This document shows, piece after piece, positions 33,666 through 40,959 of a DNA stretch of 64,000 nt. Location of the stretch: contig NZ_CP075170.1 in assembly GCF_024399315.1 (NCBI RefSeq), positions 1,984,001 through 2,048,000 of the forward strand, written 5' to 3'. The notes under the pieces were generated by a model that was not told the DNA's origin, did no database searches, and was given only the letters and a program-made list of their open reading frames with translations. Position 1 is the stretch's first letter; each line of letters starts with the position of its first letter. Both the position numbers and the translations under genes were made by a program. The stretch is from Chryseobacterium sp. MA9 (GTDB taxonomy: Bacteria > Bacteroidota > Bacteroidia > Flavobacteriales > Weeksellaceae).

Positions 33666-35813
33666 GTGTATATAGATAAAGAAGATTTAGACGAATTAGA
33701 GTTTCCGCAATTGCTCGCGGAAATCTCCCCATTTGCGTATTCTCCGAAAACAAGAGAAAAAATTCTTCAACTTCGCCCAATGGAAATAGACGAGGCGGAA
33801 CTTTCGTTAAAAAAAACGTCAGAATATCTGTCGAGTTTTGAAAGTTCAAATGCGATTCCGTTTGATGAATATGAAGATATCGAAAGTGAGCTGAAATTGA
33901 TGCTGATTGAGAACTACCGCCTGGAAAATGCTGCTTTCATCAAAATAAAAACCATCACGGAACAGATCGGAAAACTGCAGAAGTTCTTCCCCACCATGCC
34001 CGAAACATTCCCTGCTTTATTAGAGGAAGTTTCTGTACTGGAATTCAGAAAAGAGATCATTGATAAAGTAGATAAGGTTTTCAACCGTTTTGGTGAGGTA
34101 AAAAGTGAAGCTTCTCCGGCTTTGAAAGGCTTGAGAACTGAAATTCAACTTGCTAAAAAAGCAATTCAGGAAAATTTCAACCGTGCACTCACCACGTATG
34201 GACAGAGTGACTTTTTGGATGATATCCGGGAAACAATTATTGATGATCAAAGAGTTCTGGCTGTAAAATCAGGATTCAAAAAAAGAGTTGCCGGAAGAAC
34301 GCTGGGAATCTCCAAAACAGGTTCTATTACTTACATTCAGCCGGACAGTGTTGTAAAGCATTACTTCAAGCTTCGTGAAAGTGAAGAAGAAGAGAAAAAA
34401 GAAATTGACAAAGTTCTCAGACAGCTTACCGCAGAACTGGCAGAGTTTCAACCTCAGCTATGGAGATATCAGGTTTATATTTTTGATCTGGATCTTACAA
34501 GAGCGAAAGCTAAATTTGCTGATTTAGTGAACGGAATTCTTCCAAAGATCAACCGTCATAAGACATTGAAACTTAAAGACGCTTACCATCCATTGCTATG
34601 GTTGAGAAATAAAGTAGAAAATAAAACAATTCATCCTCAGACTCTTTCTTTAACGGAACATAACAGGATCATCTGTATTTCCGGACCTAACGCCGGTGGA
34701 AAATCAATTACTCTGAAAACCGTAGGATTATTGCAGCTGATGATTCAGAGTGGTATTCTGGTTCCGGTTCATCCCAAATCTGAAATGTTTTTCTTTGAGA
34801 AGGTCATGACTGATATTGGTGATAATCAATCCATTGAAAATCATCTGTCAACCTATTCATCAAGATTGAAGAAAATGTCCGGAATCATCCGTGAGGCAGA
34901 TGCCAATACGCTTCTATTGATTGATGAATTCGGTACAGGTTCTGATCCGGAACTTGGAGGTGCGCTGGCAGAAAGTTTCATGGAGTTTTTCTACGACAAA
35001 AAGAGTTTTGCCATTATTACAACTCACTACACCAACATTAAACTGGTGATAGAACAGCTTCCCAATGCTCAGAACGCAGCAATGCTCTTCAATGAAGAAA
35101 CACTGGAGCCGATGTATAAACTGGAAGTAGGCCAGGCAGGAAGTTCATTTACTTTTGAAGTTGCAGAAAAGAATAAAATCCCAAGGTTTATTATCCATTC
35201 TGCCAAGAAAAAGGTAGAGCATGATATCGTTAATCTCGATAAGACCATTGTAAAGCTGCAGCAGGAGAAATTTGAAGTTGAAAAACTGAAATCCGATCTT
35301 GCAGAAAGAAAAGAGTCTGTAGAAGATAAGCGTGATAATCTTCAGAAACTGAATGATCAGCTTCAGCAGAAACTGTTCAATTTCCAGAAACTATATGAAG
35401 AGGAACACCGCAAACTTCAGTTCGGGAATAAAATTGAAACGTTCATCGACAGTTATACAAAGGGAAAATCCAGAAAGGATGTTGTAAAAGACTTTGTAAA
35501 ACTTCTTGAACAGGAGAAATTCAGGAAATTAGGCCATGATAAGGATGAAACAAAACGTCTGCAGGTCGTTAAGAGAAAAATTACTCAACAGCTGAAAAAG
35601 GAGGAAGTCATAGAAAAAATTGCAGAAACCAATGAAAAACTGGAAGAACAACGTAAAAGTGACCGCGCTATCTGGATGAAGATTGGGCAGCGTGTTCGTA
35701 TCACGGGAAGTACCAGTGTGGGAACCATCGAAAAGATTTCCAGAAACAAGGTGATTGTCAATTATGGAACCTTCAAGACAACAATTAATGCAGATGAACT
35801 AGAGAGAATTTAA
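33666..35813 (+). CDS. mutS2: MutS2-like DNA-binding ATPase lacking the Smr domain
   Basis: A 715-residue MutS-family ATPase starting at GTG (VYIDKEDLDELEFPQLLAEI, the conserved N-terminus). Core domain and coiled coils fill residues 30-320. Walker A ISGPNAGGKSITLKT lies near 338, Walker B LLLIDEFGTGSDPE near 416, and the switch histidine in TTHYTNI follows. A long coiled coil (about 525-650) leads to a small beta domain (RVRITGSTSVGTIEKI) and the end. The C-terminal Smr nuclease domain of B. subtilis MutS2 (785 residues) is absent. Role inferred: control of recombination or rescue of collided ribosomes, not mismatch repair. Confidence 0.92.
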   Translation: MYIDKEDLDELEFPQLLAEISPFAYSPKTREKILQLRPMEIDEAELSLKKTSEYLSSFESSNAIPFDEYEDIESELKLMLIENYRLENAAFIKIKTITEQIGKLQKFFPTMPETFPALLEEVSVLEFRKEIIDKVDKVFNRFGEVKSEASPALKGLRTEIQLAKKAIQENFNRALTTYGQSDFLDDIRETIIDDQRVLAVKSGFKKRVAGRTLGISKTGSITYIQPDSVVKHYFKLRESEEEEKKEIDKVLRQLTAELAEFQPQLWRYQVYIFDLDLTRAKAKFADLVNGILPKINRHKTLKLKDAYHPLLWLRNKVENKTIHPQTLSLTEHNRIICISGPNAGGKSITLKTVGLLQLMIQSGILVPVHPKSEMFFFEKVMTDIGDNQSIENHLSTYSSRLKKMSGIIREADANTLLLIDEFGTGSDPELGGALAESFMEFFYDKKSFAIITTHYTNIKLVIEQLPNAQNAAMLFNEETLEPMYKLEVGQAGSSFTFEVAEKNKIPRFIIHSAKKKVEHDIVNLDKTIVKLQQEKFEVEKLKSDLAERKESVEDKRDNLQKLNDQLQQKLFNFQKLYEEEHRKLQFGNKIETFIDSYTKGKSRKDVVKDFVKLLEQEKFRKLGHDKDETKRLQVVKRKITQQLKKEEVIEKIAETNEKLEEQRKSDRAIWMKIGQRVRITGSTSVGTIEKISRNKVIVNYGTFKTTINADELERI

Positions 35814-35844
35814 GTAATCTTAAATTAAATCAACGCAAATACTA

Positions 35845-35878
35845 AGCGAGAGCACCAAAAGGTACTCTCGCTTTTTTA
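35845..35878 (+). terminator. intrinsic terminator after mutS2-like gene
   Basis: AGCGAGAG (35845-35852) pairs with CTCTCGCT (35865-35872), an inner ACC/GGT pair adds to the stem, followed by T. It also faces the converging gene at 35882. Confidence 0.87.
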
Positions 35879-35881
35879 TTT

Positions 35882-36970
35882 TTATTTCTTAATGAATTTT
35901 AATCGGGTTACTTTTTCTTTGTCTTTCAACTGGATAAAATAAACTCCTTTTGAAAGATGATGAAGGTCTACTTTATGATCTTCAACCTTTCCTTCTCCTG
36001 TTTTTTGTCCCAATGCATTATAAATTTCAAAATTTGCAGCTTCTGAGATGCCGGATATGTTTAAAATATCGGATGCCGGATTGGGATAAATCTCAGGTTT
36101 TGCAGACTTTCCAGATTCTTCCACTCCAAGCGTTGAATCTATAAAATCCACTCCATAATCTTCAACTTCTCCATAGGTGAATGTTCCACAGGCATCAGCA
36201 GGCATCGTTTGATTTGAAACAACTCTCATAGTAACACCACAAGTTGTCAATGCTGCCAAACTTGGAATCGTAAAAACAGATACTGCCGGTGCAGCTTGAG
36301 TGACATTATTCGCCACCATCACCCTTTCATTGGATTCAAAAATTCCGTTGGCATTAAGATCTATCCATGCCGTTACTGTTGTAGTACCCGGAGTTCCGGT
36401 CCAGGTATTGGTTACTGAAAGCTTATTTCCTGTGCTTCCTATAAAAAACTTTACTCTACGGCTTAGATCACTTCTGTAATCTGTATAACTGGAAGGTCCG
36501 GAATTGCTTACCATTGGAGTGGTAATTCCCGTAGAATTTACTGTCACATTGGAAATATGCATCATAGCAGTATCTGTAGATGCACTTGCACAATAATTGA
36601 GCGTTGTTGTAAAAAATACAGGATTAGACCATGTTCCCTGTACAGTACAAACTTTCACTACCTGTACCTCGTACGTTGTACAAGGTTGCAAACCGGTAAT
36701 AGTAAAAGAATTTTGTCCTGATGCAACATCGGCTGTCATCCATGTAGTAGTTCCCGGTATTCTATATCTGATCCTGTTATCCGGAGTATTGGGATCAGCA
36801 GTCCAGGTAACTGTTCCTGAAGTAAGCGTTATATTAGACATCTGAAGCCCTGTTGGAGCATTTGTATCGCAGTAAAATAAAGATTTGGGCTCTTCTTCTA
36901 TTTTGTGGGTTGCCTGAAAGCTGGAAACACCCAAAATAAGAGAAAATACATAAAGTAGTTTTTTTGTCAT
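35882..36970 (-). CDS. secreted GEVED-domain protein with fibronectin III and T9SS sorting domain
   Basis: A 362-residue protein. A signal peptide (LLYVFSLILGVSSFQA) is followed by a fibronectin type III domain (residues about 38-123; APTGLQMSNITLTSGTVTW to CTTYEVQVVKVC). Next is a beta-sandwich module ending in CGTFTYGEVEDYGVDF, the GEVED motif (WIDLNANGIFESNERVM is its Ca-binding-like part). A type A sorting domain closes it (IYPNPASDILNI to RLKFIKK). It is therefore exported by T9SS and placed at the surface. Probable adhesin or glycan/protein-binding protein; no enzyme motif. Confidence 0.87.
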   Translation of the reverse strand: MTKKLLYVFSLILGVSSFQATHKIEEEPKSLFYCDTNAPTGLQMSNITLTSGTVTWTADPNTPDNRIRYRIPGTTTWMTADVASGQNSFTITGLQPCTTYEVQVVKVCTVQGTWSNPVFFTTTLNYCASASTDTAMMHISNVTVNSTGITTPMVSNSGPSSYTDYRSDLSRRVKFFIGSTGNKLSVTNTWTGTPGTTTVTAWIDLNANGIFESNERVMVANNVTQAAPAVSVFTIPSLAALTTCGVTMRVVSNQTMPADACGTFTYGEVEDYGVDFIDSTLGVEESGKSAKPEIYPNPASDILNISGISEAANFEIYNALGQKTGEGKVEDHKVDLHHLSKGVYFIQLKDKEKVTRLKFIKK

Positions 36971-37200
36971 GTTTATTAGTTTTTAAATTCTCTTGGAAAA
37001 TAGGAATTTTATAGAATATAATTAATACTTAGATCACATATTATTGCACTTTTTTAATATTTTTAAATTATATACATAAAAAACATATTTATTCAGCAGG
37101 ATAATGCTATCAAAACCTCCTTCTTACCATTGTTTGAAACAAATACAAGATTTAAGAAAACTGCAGGAGTATAATTATCTTTCGAAAAGCATTTAATTTA

Positions 37201-37208
37201 TATATTTG
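37201..37208 (+). promoter_or_regulatory. -7 box TATATTTG that decides the start of the 37227 gene
   Basis: An exact TAnnTTTG match. The open frame extends back to TTG 37206 inside the box, so translation must start at ATG 37227 or 37230. The gap 36971-37200 holds nothing else I can identify. Confidence 0.55.
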
Positions 37209-37226
37209 AGGGATCAAAAAATTTTC

Positions 37227-38027
37227 ATGATGACTTTCATAAACAAAGCATTCTATTTATCTGCTTTCAGTATTTTTTCTTTAGCCTTTGTAAAAGGGCA
37301 GAATAAAGTTCCTTTCGGAGTTGTAAAAGCTGAAGAAGGATATGCCAATGTACGGGTTCATAAAGACAATTACAGAAAGATTGTAGACAAGATCCGTATG
37401 CGTAAGGGTGATGTATTCGTTTATGTAAAGCCTGCTCCCGGAGAAACAGAGTGGATCTGGATCAAATATCCGGAAAAACAGGATGAGGACAAACCATTTG
37501 TACGTTATGAAACACTTGATAAAGAAGGAATGGTCAATAAAGAACGTATTGCTTATATAGACCAGCTTCCTGCCTATACTCCTTCTAAATCCAAAAACGG
37601 AAGATCCCTTATTTTCACAGATAATTCTGATCCGAAAATTCCTACTGCCCAAAGAAGCAAGGTAGTAATTGATATCTACCCTTCCAACGCCGGCTATCGT
37701 AAAAAGGAAAAAGATGCGGAAGGAAAACTTCTCACCATCGATAAAGTAAAGCCTTGGGGAATCGGAAATGACCTTCCGGAAGGAATGACAGAAATCAAAT
37801 CAATCCGAGTACAACAGCCTGGAAGAGGTTCTGTTTTTGTAAGAGAAGCCATCAAAAATATGTTCCAGCCTACCATGGATTTTGAGAACATTGGAGTAAC
37901 TTCCCTTGACAATGATAATATTTTCCTTTATATGATAAATGGTTCAGGAGAAAACAGATACACTACGCTCTGGACGATTAAGAAAGGAAGAGTAATCAGC
38001 CAGATTATTTACCATAATCCGGAATAA
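37227..38027 (+). CDS. exported protein of unknown function
   Basis: A 266-residue protein (start MMTFINKAF) with a signal peptide ending AFVKGQN. It contains VVKAEEGYANVRVHKDNYRK, which resembles SH3-like YANVR segments, then WIWIKYPEKQDEDKPFVRYETLDKEG and a C-terminal part with GVTSLDNDNIFLYMINGSG and YTTLWTIKKGRVISQ. I do not recognise a family beyond the SH3-like hint. Probably periplasmic. The stop codon is only 6 bases before the promoter of the cobalamin riboswitch. Confidence 0.73.
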   Translation: MMTFINKAFYLSAFSIFSLAFVKGQNKVPFGVVKAEEGYANVRVHKDNYRKIVDKIRMRKGDVFVYVKPAPGETEWIWIKYPEKQDEDKPFVRYETLDKEGMVNKERIAYIDQLPAYTPSKSKNGRSLIFTDNSDPKIPTAQRSKVVIDIYPSNAGYRKKEKDAEGKLLTIDKVKPWGIGNDLPEGMTEIKSIRVQQPGRGSVFVREAIKNMFQPTMDFENIGVTSLDNDNIFLYMINGSGENRYTTLWTIKKGRVISQIIYHNPE

Positions 38028-38033
38028 ATTCGC

Positions 38034-38041
38034 TATTTTTG
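38034..38041 (+). promoter_or_regulatory. -7 box TATTTTTG for the riboswitch transcript
   Basis: An exact TAnnTTTG match immediately after the preceding stop codon and 33 bases before the riboswitch begins, which suits a leader RNA starting near 38046. Confidence 0.6.
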
Positions 38042-38074
38042 CATCTGAAAAGTTTACACTTATTCATCACAGAA

Positions 38075-38227
38075 ATTGGTTCTGCATCACTGCAGATTAA
38101 AAGGGAACCGTGTGAAAATCACGGACTGTCGCGCAACTGTAAGTAACTGAAATCTTTATCAAAGATCCACTGTGCGAGGCATGGGAAGGAGATAAAAGAT
38201 GTTACAAGTCAGGAGACCTGCCTATTT
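38075..38227 (+). promoter_or_regulatory. cobalamin (adenosylcobalamin-type) riboswitch
   Basis: The consensus blocks are in the right order: TTGGTTCTGCATC at the 5' end, AAAAGGGAACCGTGTGAAAA (38098-38117) with its paired arm, ACTGTCGCGCAACTGTAAGT (38125 onwards), CACTGTGCGAGGCATGGGAA (38168 onwards), and the B12 box AAGTCAGGAGACCTGCC (38206-38222). No classical terminator follows, so control of translation is likely. The 130 bases from here to the next gene contain only a weak CAGG/CCTG hairpin near 38282-38302 and a 25-codon frame (38271-38348) with no support. Confidence 0.92.
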
Positions 38228-38357
38228 CTTTAAACAAATAACTTTCGCGATTTGAAGTTGTATTGATCTGATGGATTGTTTCAGGGGTTCTCTAAGTTCC
38301 TGTCATTATTCTGTTGTTTTAATATCATTTTCACTTCGCTTTAATTAATAATGATAT

Positions 38358-38741
38358 ATGACTACAGAAGAAAGAATTGAAGCATCCGAAACCAGAATCT
38401 TTAAAGCGGTTTTCCCTAACACAACCAATCATTACGATACCCTTTTTGGTGGTACGGCTATGCAGCTGATGGACGAAGTAGCTTTTATTACCGCTACCAG
38501 ATTTGCCAGAAAAAGAGTGGTAACAGTAAGCAGTGACAAGATCGATTTCAAAAAACCTATTCCAGCCGGAACTATTGTTGAGCTGATCGGAAAAGTTTCA
38601 TACGTGGGAAAAACCAGTATGAAAGTAAATGTTGAGATCTATACCGAGCAGATGTATTCCTATGAAAGAGAAAAGGCCATTGTAGGTGATTTTACTTTTG
38701 TAGCGATTGACGAATTCAAGAAACCAATCCAGATACTATAA
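38358..38741 (+). CDS. acyl-CoA thioesterase (hotdog fold, YciA/BACH-like)
   Basis: A 127-residue hotdog-fold thioesterase. FPNTTNHYDTLFGGTAMQLMDEVAF is the characteristic N-terminal helix, with Asn and Asp at the catalytic positions, and DKIDFKKPIPAGTIVELIGKVSYVG is the following strand pair. Members hydrolyse medium- to long-chain acyl-CoA to free fatty acid and CoA. It is the first gene after a cobalamin riboswitch, an unusual partner, and is closed by a very strong terminator. No cobalamin transport or synthesis gene is nearby. Confidence 0.92.
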   Translation: MTTEERIEASETRIFKAVFPNTTNHYDTLFGGTAMQLMDEVAFITATRFARKRVVTVSSDKIDFKKPIPAGTIVELIGKVSYVGKTSMKVNVEIYTEQMYSYEREKAIVGDFTFVAIDEFKKPIQIL

Positions 38742-38743
38742 AT

Positions 38744-38782
38744 AATAAGCTTCGGGCGGCCTTTGGCCGCCCGAAGCTTATT
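38744..38782. terminator. 18-bp bidirectional terminator
   Basis: AATAAGCTTCGGGCGGCC (38744-38761) pairs perfectly with its inverted copy at 38765-38782 around TTT. It separates converging genes and is the strongest hairpin in the window. Confidence 0.92.
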
Positions 38783-38797
38783 ATATTTTCATTAAAT

Positions 38798-39388
38798 TTA
38801 TTTCACAACTTTTTCCGTTTCCAGACTTCTGTTTAATAAAAGTTCAAAAGCCTCTCCCATTTCATCCGATGCTCTGCTGATTGCATTTTCAAGCATATTC
38901 CGGATTTGTTTTTCTGTCACTCCGGCTTCCGTCCAGCTTTTTCCTGAAGTATGGGAATTTAAGATAAATGGCATGATTCTATCTATTCCACAGGCAAAAA
39001 TAGCATCAGGGGTTTTCTCATCTTCAAACTCTAGCCATAGATTGAAGAACTCTGTACGCAAAGGTTCATCCAGTATTCCGAAAATCTTTTGGGCAGATGC
39101 CTTTTCTCTGTCAAACTTCCCAACCATTGCTTTTTCATCAAAAATAAAGGTGTCTCCAGCTTCTATCTCTACCAAATCGTGAATGGAAAGCATTCTTATC
39201 ACTCTCAACAGATCAATATCTGCACGGTTTTTAGCATATGGATAAAGAATCTGAGCCAGAATGATGATCTGCCAGGAGTGTTCCGCAGTATTCTCTCTTC
39301 GGGAATCGTCAGCATTATAATTTCTTCGCTGTACATTTTTCAAGGCATCCACTGCCAGGATAAAATCAATCTCTTTCTGAATTTTCAT
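38798..39388 (-). CDS. HD domain phosphohydrolase (YfbR/HDDC2-like)
   Basis: A 196-residue HD-domain protein. ENTAEHSWQIIILAQIL supplies the first metal histidine, LSIHDLVEIEAGDTF the HD pair, and CGIDRIMPFI a later aspartate. The arrangement resembles YfbR and human HDDC2, which remove phosphate from deoxynucleoside 5'-monophosphates. It starts one base after the stop of the upstream gene at 39390 (same strand), so they are co-transcribed. Confidence 0.88.
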   Translation of the reverse strand: MKIQKEIDFILAVDALKNVQRRNYNADDSRRENTAEHSWQIIILAQILYPYAKNRADIDLLRVIRMLSIHDLVEIEAGDTFIFDEKAMVGKFDREKASAQKIFGILDEPLRTEFFNLWLEFEDEKTPDAIFACGIDRIMPFILNSHTSGKSWTEAGVTEKQIRNMLENAISRASDEMGEAFELLLNRSLETEKVVK

Positions 39389-39389
39389 C

Positions 39390-40088
39390 TTACTTTTCTC
39401 TATTATATTGTTCTGAAGGGTATACCTTTGTTTTGGTTACCCATTTATTATTGATCTTTTCTTTAGTGATCACTTTTACGCGGCCTTCTACCGTCATATC
39501 TTCTTCTTTTTCAAAGACTTTATCAAGCCCTTTATTGGGAATAACTGCATATTCAGTGGTAAAAAAATCGCAGCAGCCTGATTTTCCATAGGAAATCAGA
39601 CGTTTACGTTTGACATCAACATCAAAAATATCAAGGGAACTGGACGCAAGATCCGTAAGTTCTCTACTCTTCACAAATGCCATTCTTGTACTGTTGAATA
39701 CATAAACATCATAGGAAGCAGCGCTATAGTTTCCCATATTTCCGTTCCTTACCGCTACATCTTCAGTTCCGTCAAAATTAAAGTCATTAATGATTACAGA
39801 GTTCTGCTTATTCGTCAGCGGAATCATTTTTCCCAGTTTGGGTTTTTCAGCCTGATCTATTTCCAATACCAGATTATCTGATGCAAAAGTCTGTACCTTT
39901 GTGTTTTTATGATCAAATAGCTCTACGGTTCCTTTGCCGCTGCATCGGCCATCATAGCAATTTTCTACCTGAATGATAGCATCATAATTCTTTGATGCAT
40001 TTCTAACCTCAAACTGATATTGCCCAAAACATGTAGGCCCAAGTAAAACAAAAGCCGAAACATACTTATATGTATTTAATAGATTCAT
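39390..40088 (-). CDS. exported protein with XAC2610/FG-GAP-like repeat
   Basis: A 232-residue protein with a signal peptide (VSAFVLLGPTCFGQ). The middle holds INDFNFDGTEDVAVRNGNMG, a Ca-binding-like D-x-N-x-D-G motif in the style of FG-GAP/XAC2610 proteins, and later GKSGCCDFFTTEYAV with a vicinal cysteine pair. The N-terminal part carries CYDGRCSGKG. Probably periplasmic; no enzyme motif. Co-transcribed with the HD gene downstream. Confidence 0.73.
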   Translation of the reverse strand: MNLLNTYKYVSAFVLLGPTCFGQYQFEVRNASKNYDAIIQVENCYDGRCSGKGTVELFDHKNTKVQTFASDNLVLEIDQAEKPKLGKMIPLTNKQNSVIINDFNFDGTEDVAVRNGNMGNYSAASYDVYVFNSTRMAFVKSRELTDLASSSLDIFDVDVKRKRLISYGKSGCCDFFTTEYAVIPNKGLDKVFEKEEDMTVEGRVKVITKEKINNKWVTKTKVYPSEQYNREK

Positions 40089-40230
40089 GGTAATAGTAAA
40101 TAGATTTAGGTGTTTTTTTTCCTAACAAAAATACGAATCATAATACCGATCTCAAAATTCCGACCTTATTATCTGTAAGGATCTGAAACAATTTAATAAC
40201 CTTCAAATAAAAGAATATTCAGTGATAAGA

Positions 40231-40311
40231 AGCTGTTCCCGCTATACGCTCATACTCCTCGCTGCCTTCCTGAACCCAAACCGCTGTGGGGTAACCGCTG
40301 CTATCGGGGCT
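40231..40311 (+). repeat. dispersed intergenic repeat, copy 2
   Basis: The left end (CCCGCTATACGCTCATACTC) and right end (GGGGTAACCGCTGCTATCGG) match 3710-3792 almost exactly, with one substitution in the left block and a divergent middle. Confidence 0.75.
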
Positions 40312-40508
40312 ATTTTTTGGTAATGAGTAATAAGCAATGAGCAATAATTAATGATTGATAACTTTTTTATTTCTTTCATTTCATTAAAATTAAAGATTTT
40401 TTAAACATTTTTTAACCAAATTCATTTTTAATAAAATTTATAATAAAATTTATTAAACTGATTTTCAGTAGTTTATAATATTTATTTTAAAAATTTCACT
40501 ACTTTGTA

Positions 40509-40549
40509 TTGCATAATACCATTTAATTTACATATCTTTGTAATGTAAA
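40509..40549 (+). promoter_or_regulatory. promoter and palindromic operator of the padR-pspC operon
   Basis: TTG (40509-40511), 21 bases, TATCTTTG (40533-40540): a full Bacteroidota promoter. A perfect inverted repeat TTTACAT (40527-40533) / ATGTAAA (40543-40549) with a 9-base centre covers the -7 box. PadR regulators bind ACAT/ATGT palindromes, so autoregulation is a reasonable inference. Confidence 0.65.
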
Positions 40550-40618
40550 ATTAGAATAGGCTCAACTAGCTAGGAGCATTTTTCTAAAAATATAACTAAT
40601 TAACAAAACTTATCAAAG

Positions 40619-40948
40619 ATGAATACCGAAAATACCAAAGCGCAAATGCGAAAAGGAATTCTGGAATTCTGTATTCTAAGTCTCATCAATAATCGCGAAA
40701 TGTATGTTTCTGATCTTATTGATGAACTGAAAAAAGGAAAACTGGATGTAGTGGAAGGAACCCTCTACCCTCTTCTTACAAGACTTAAAAACGGAGAGTT
40801 TCTCTCTTACAGATGGGAAGAATCTACAGGAGGGCCACCCAGAAAATATTATCAGATCACAGAAAAAGGAAAACTTTTCCTGGATGAACTTCAAAACACA
40901 TGGAATGAGCTGACAGCCTCAGTAAACAACATCACCCAACAAAATTAA
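40619..40948 (+). CDS. PadR family transcriptional regulator
   Basis: A 109-residue winged-helix protein. RKGILEFCILSLINNREMYVSDLIDELKK is the DNA-binding start, VVEGTLYPLLTRLKNGEFLSYRW the recognition helix and wing, and GGPPRKYYQITEKGKLFL the signature ending. PadR proteins usually repress their own operon and a linked membrane protein gene. It is 11 bases upstream of the PspC-domain gene, a pairing found across Bacteroidota. An operator-like palindrome covers its promoter. Confidence 0.95.
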   Translation: MNTENTKAQMRKGILEFCILSLINNREMYVSDLIDELKKGKLDVVEGTLYPLLTRLKNGEFLSYRWEESTGGPPRKYYQITEKGKLFLDELQNTWNELTASVNNITQQN

Positions 40949-40959
40949 AAAACAAAGCT

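Larger units (their letters stand above)
40089..40618. other. 530-base intergenic region
   Basis: Holds one copy of the 83-base dispersed repeat (40231-40311), an AT-rich stretch with ATGAGTAATAAGCAATGAGC-like low-complexity sequence (about 40322-40350), and the promoter/operator of the PadR gene at its end. I find no gene in it. Confidence 0.6.

Noticed and set aside
35814..35881. Missing Smr domain of the MutS2-like protein considered as a frameshift truncation
   Set aside because: The protein ends in a folded beta domain and its stop is followed directly by a strong terminator; no Smr-coding remnant lies between. The short form appears to be normal in this group.
38271..38348. 25-codon frame between the cobalamin riboswitch and the thioesterase
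   Set aside because: Composition gives no helix or motif, and no other support; treated as leader RNA.
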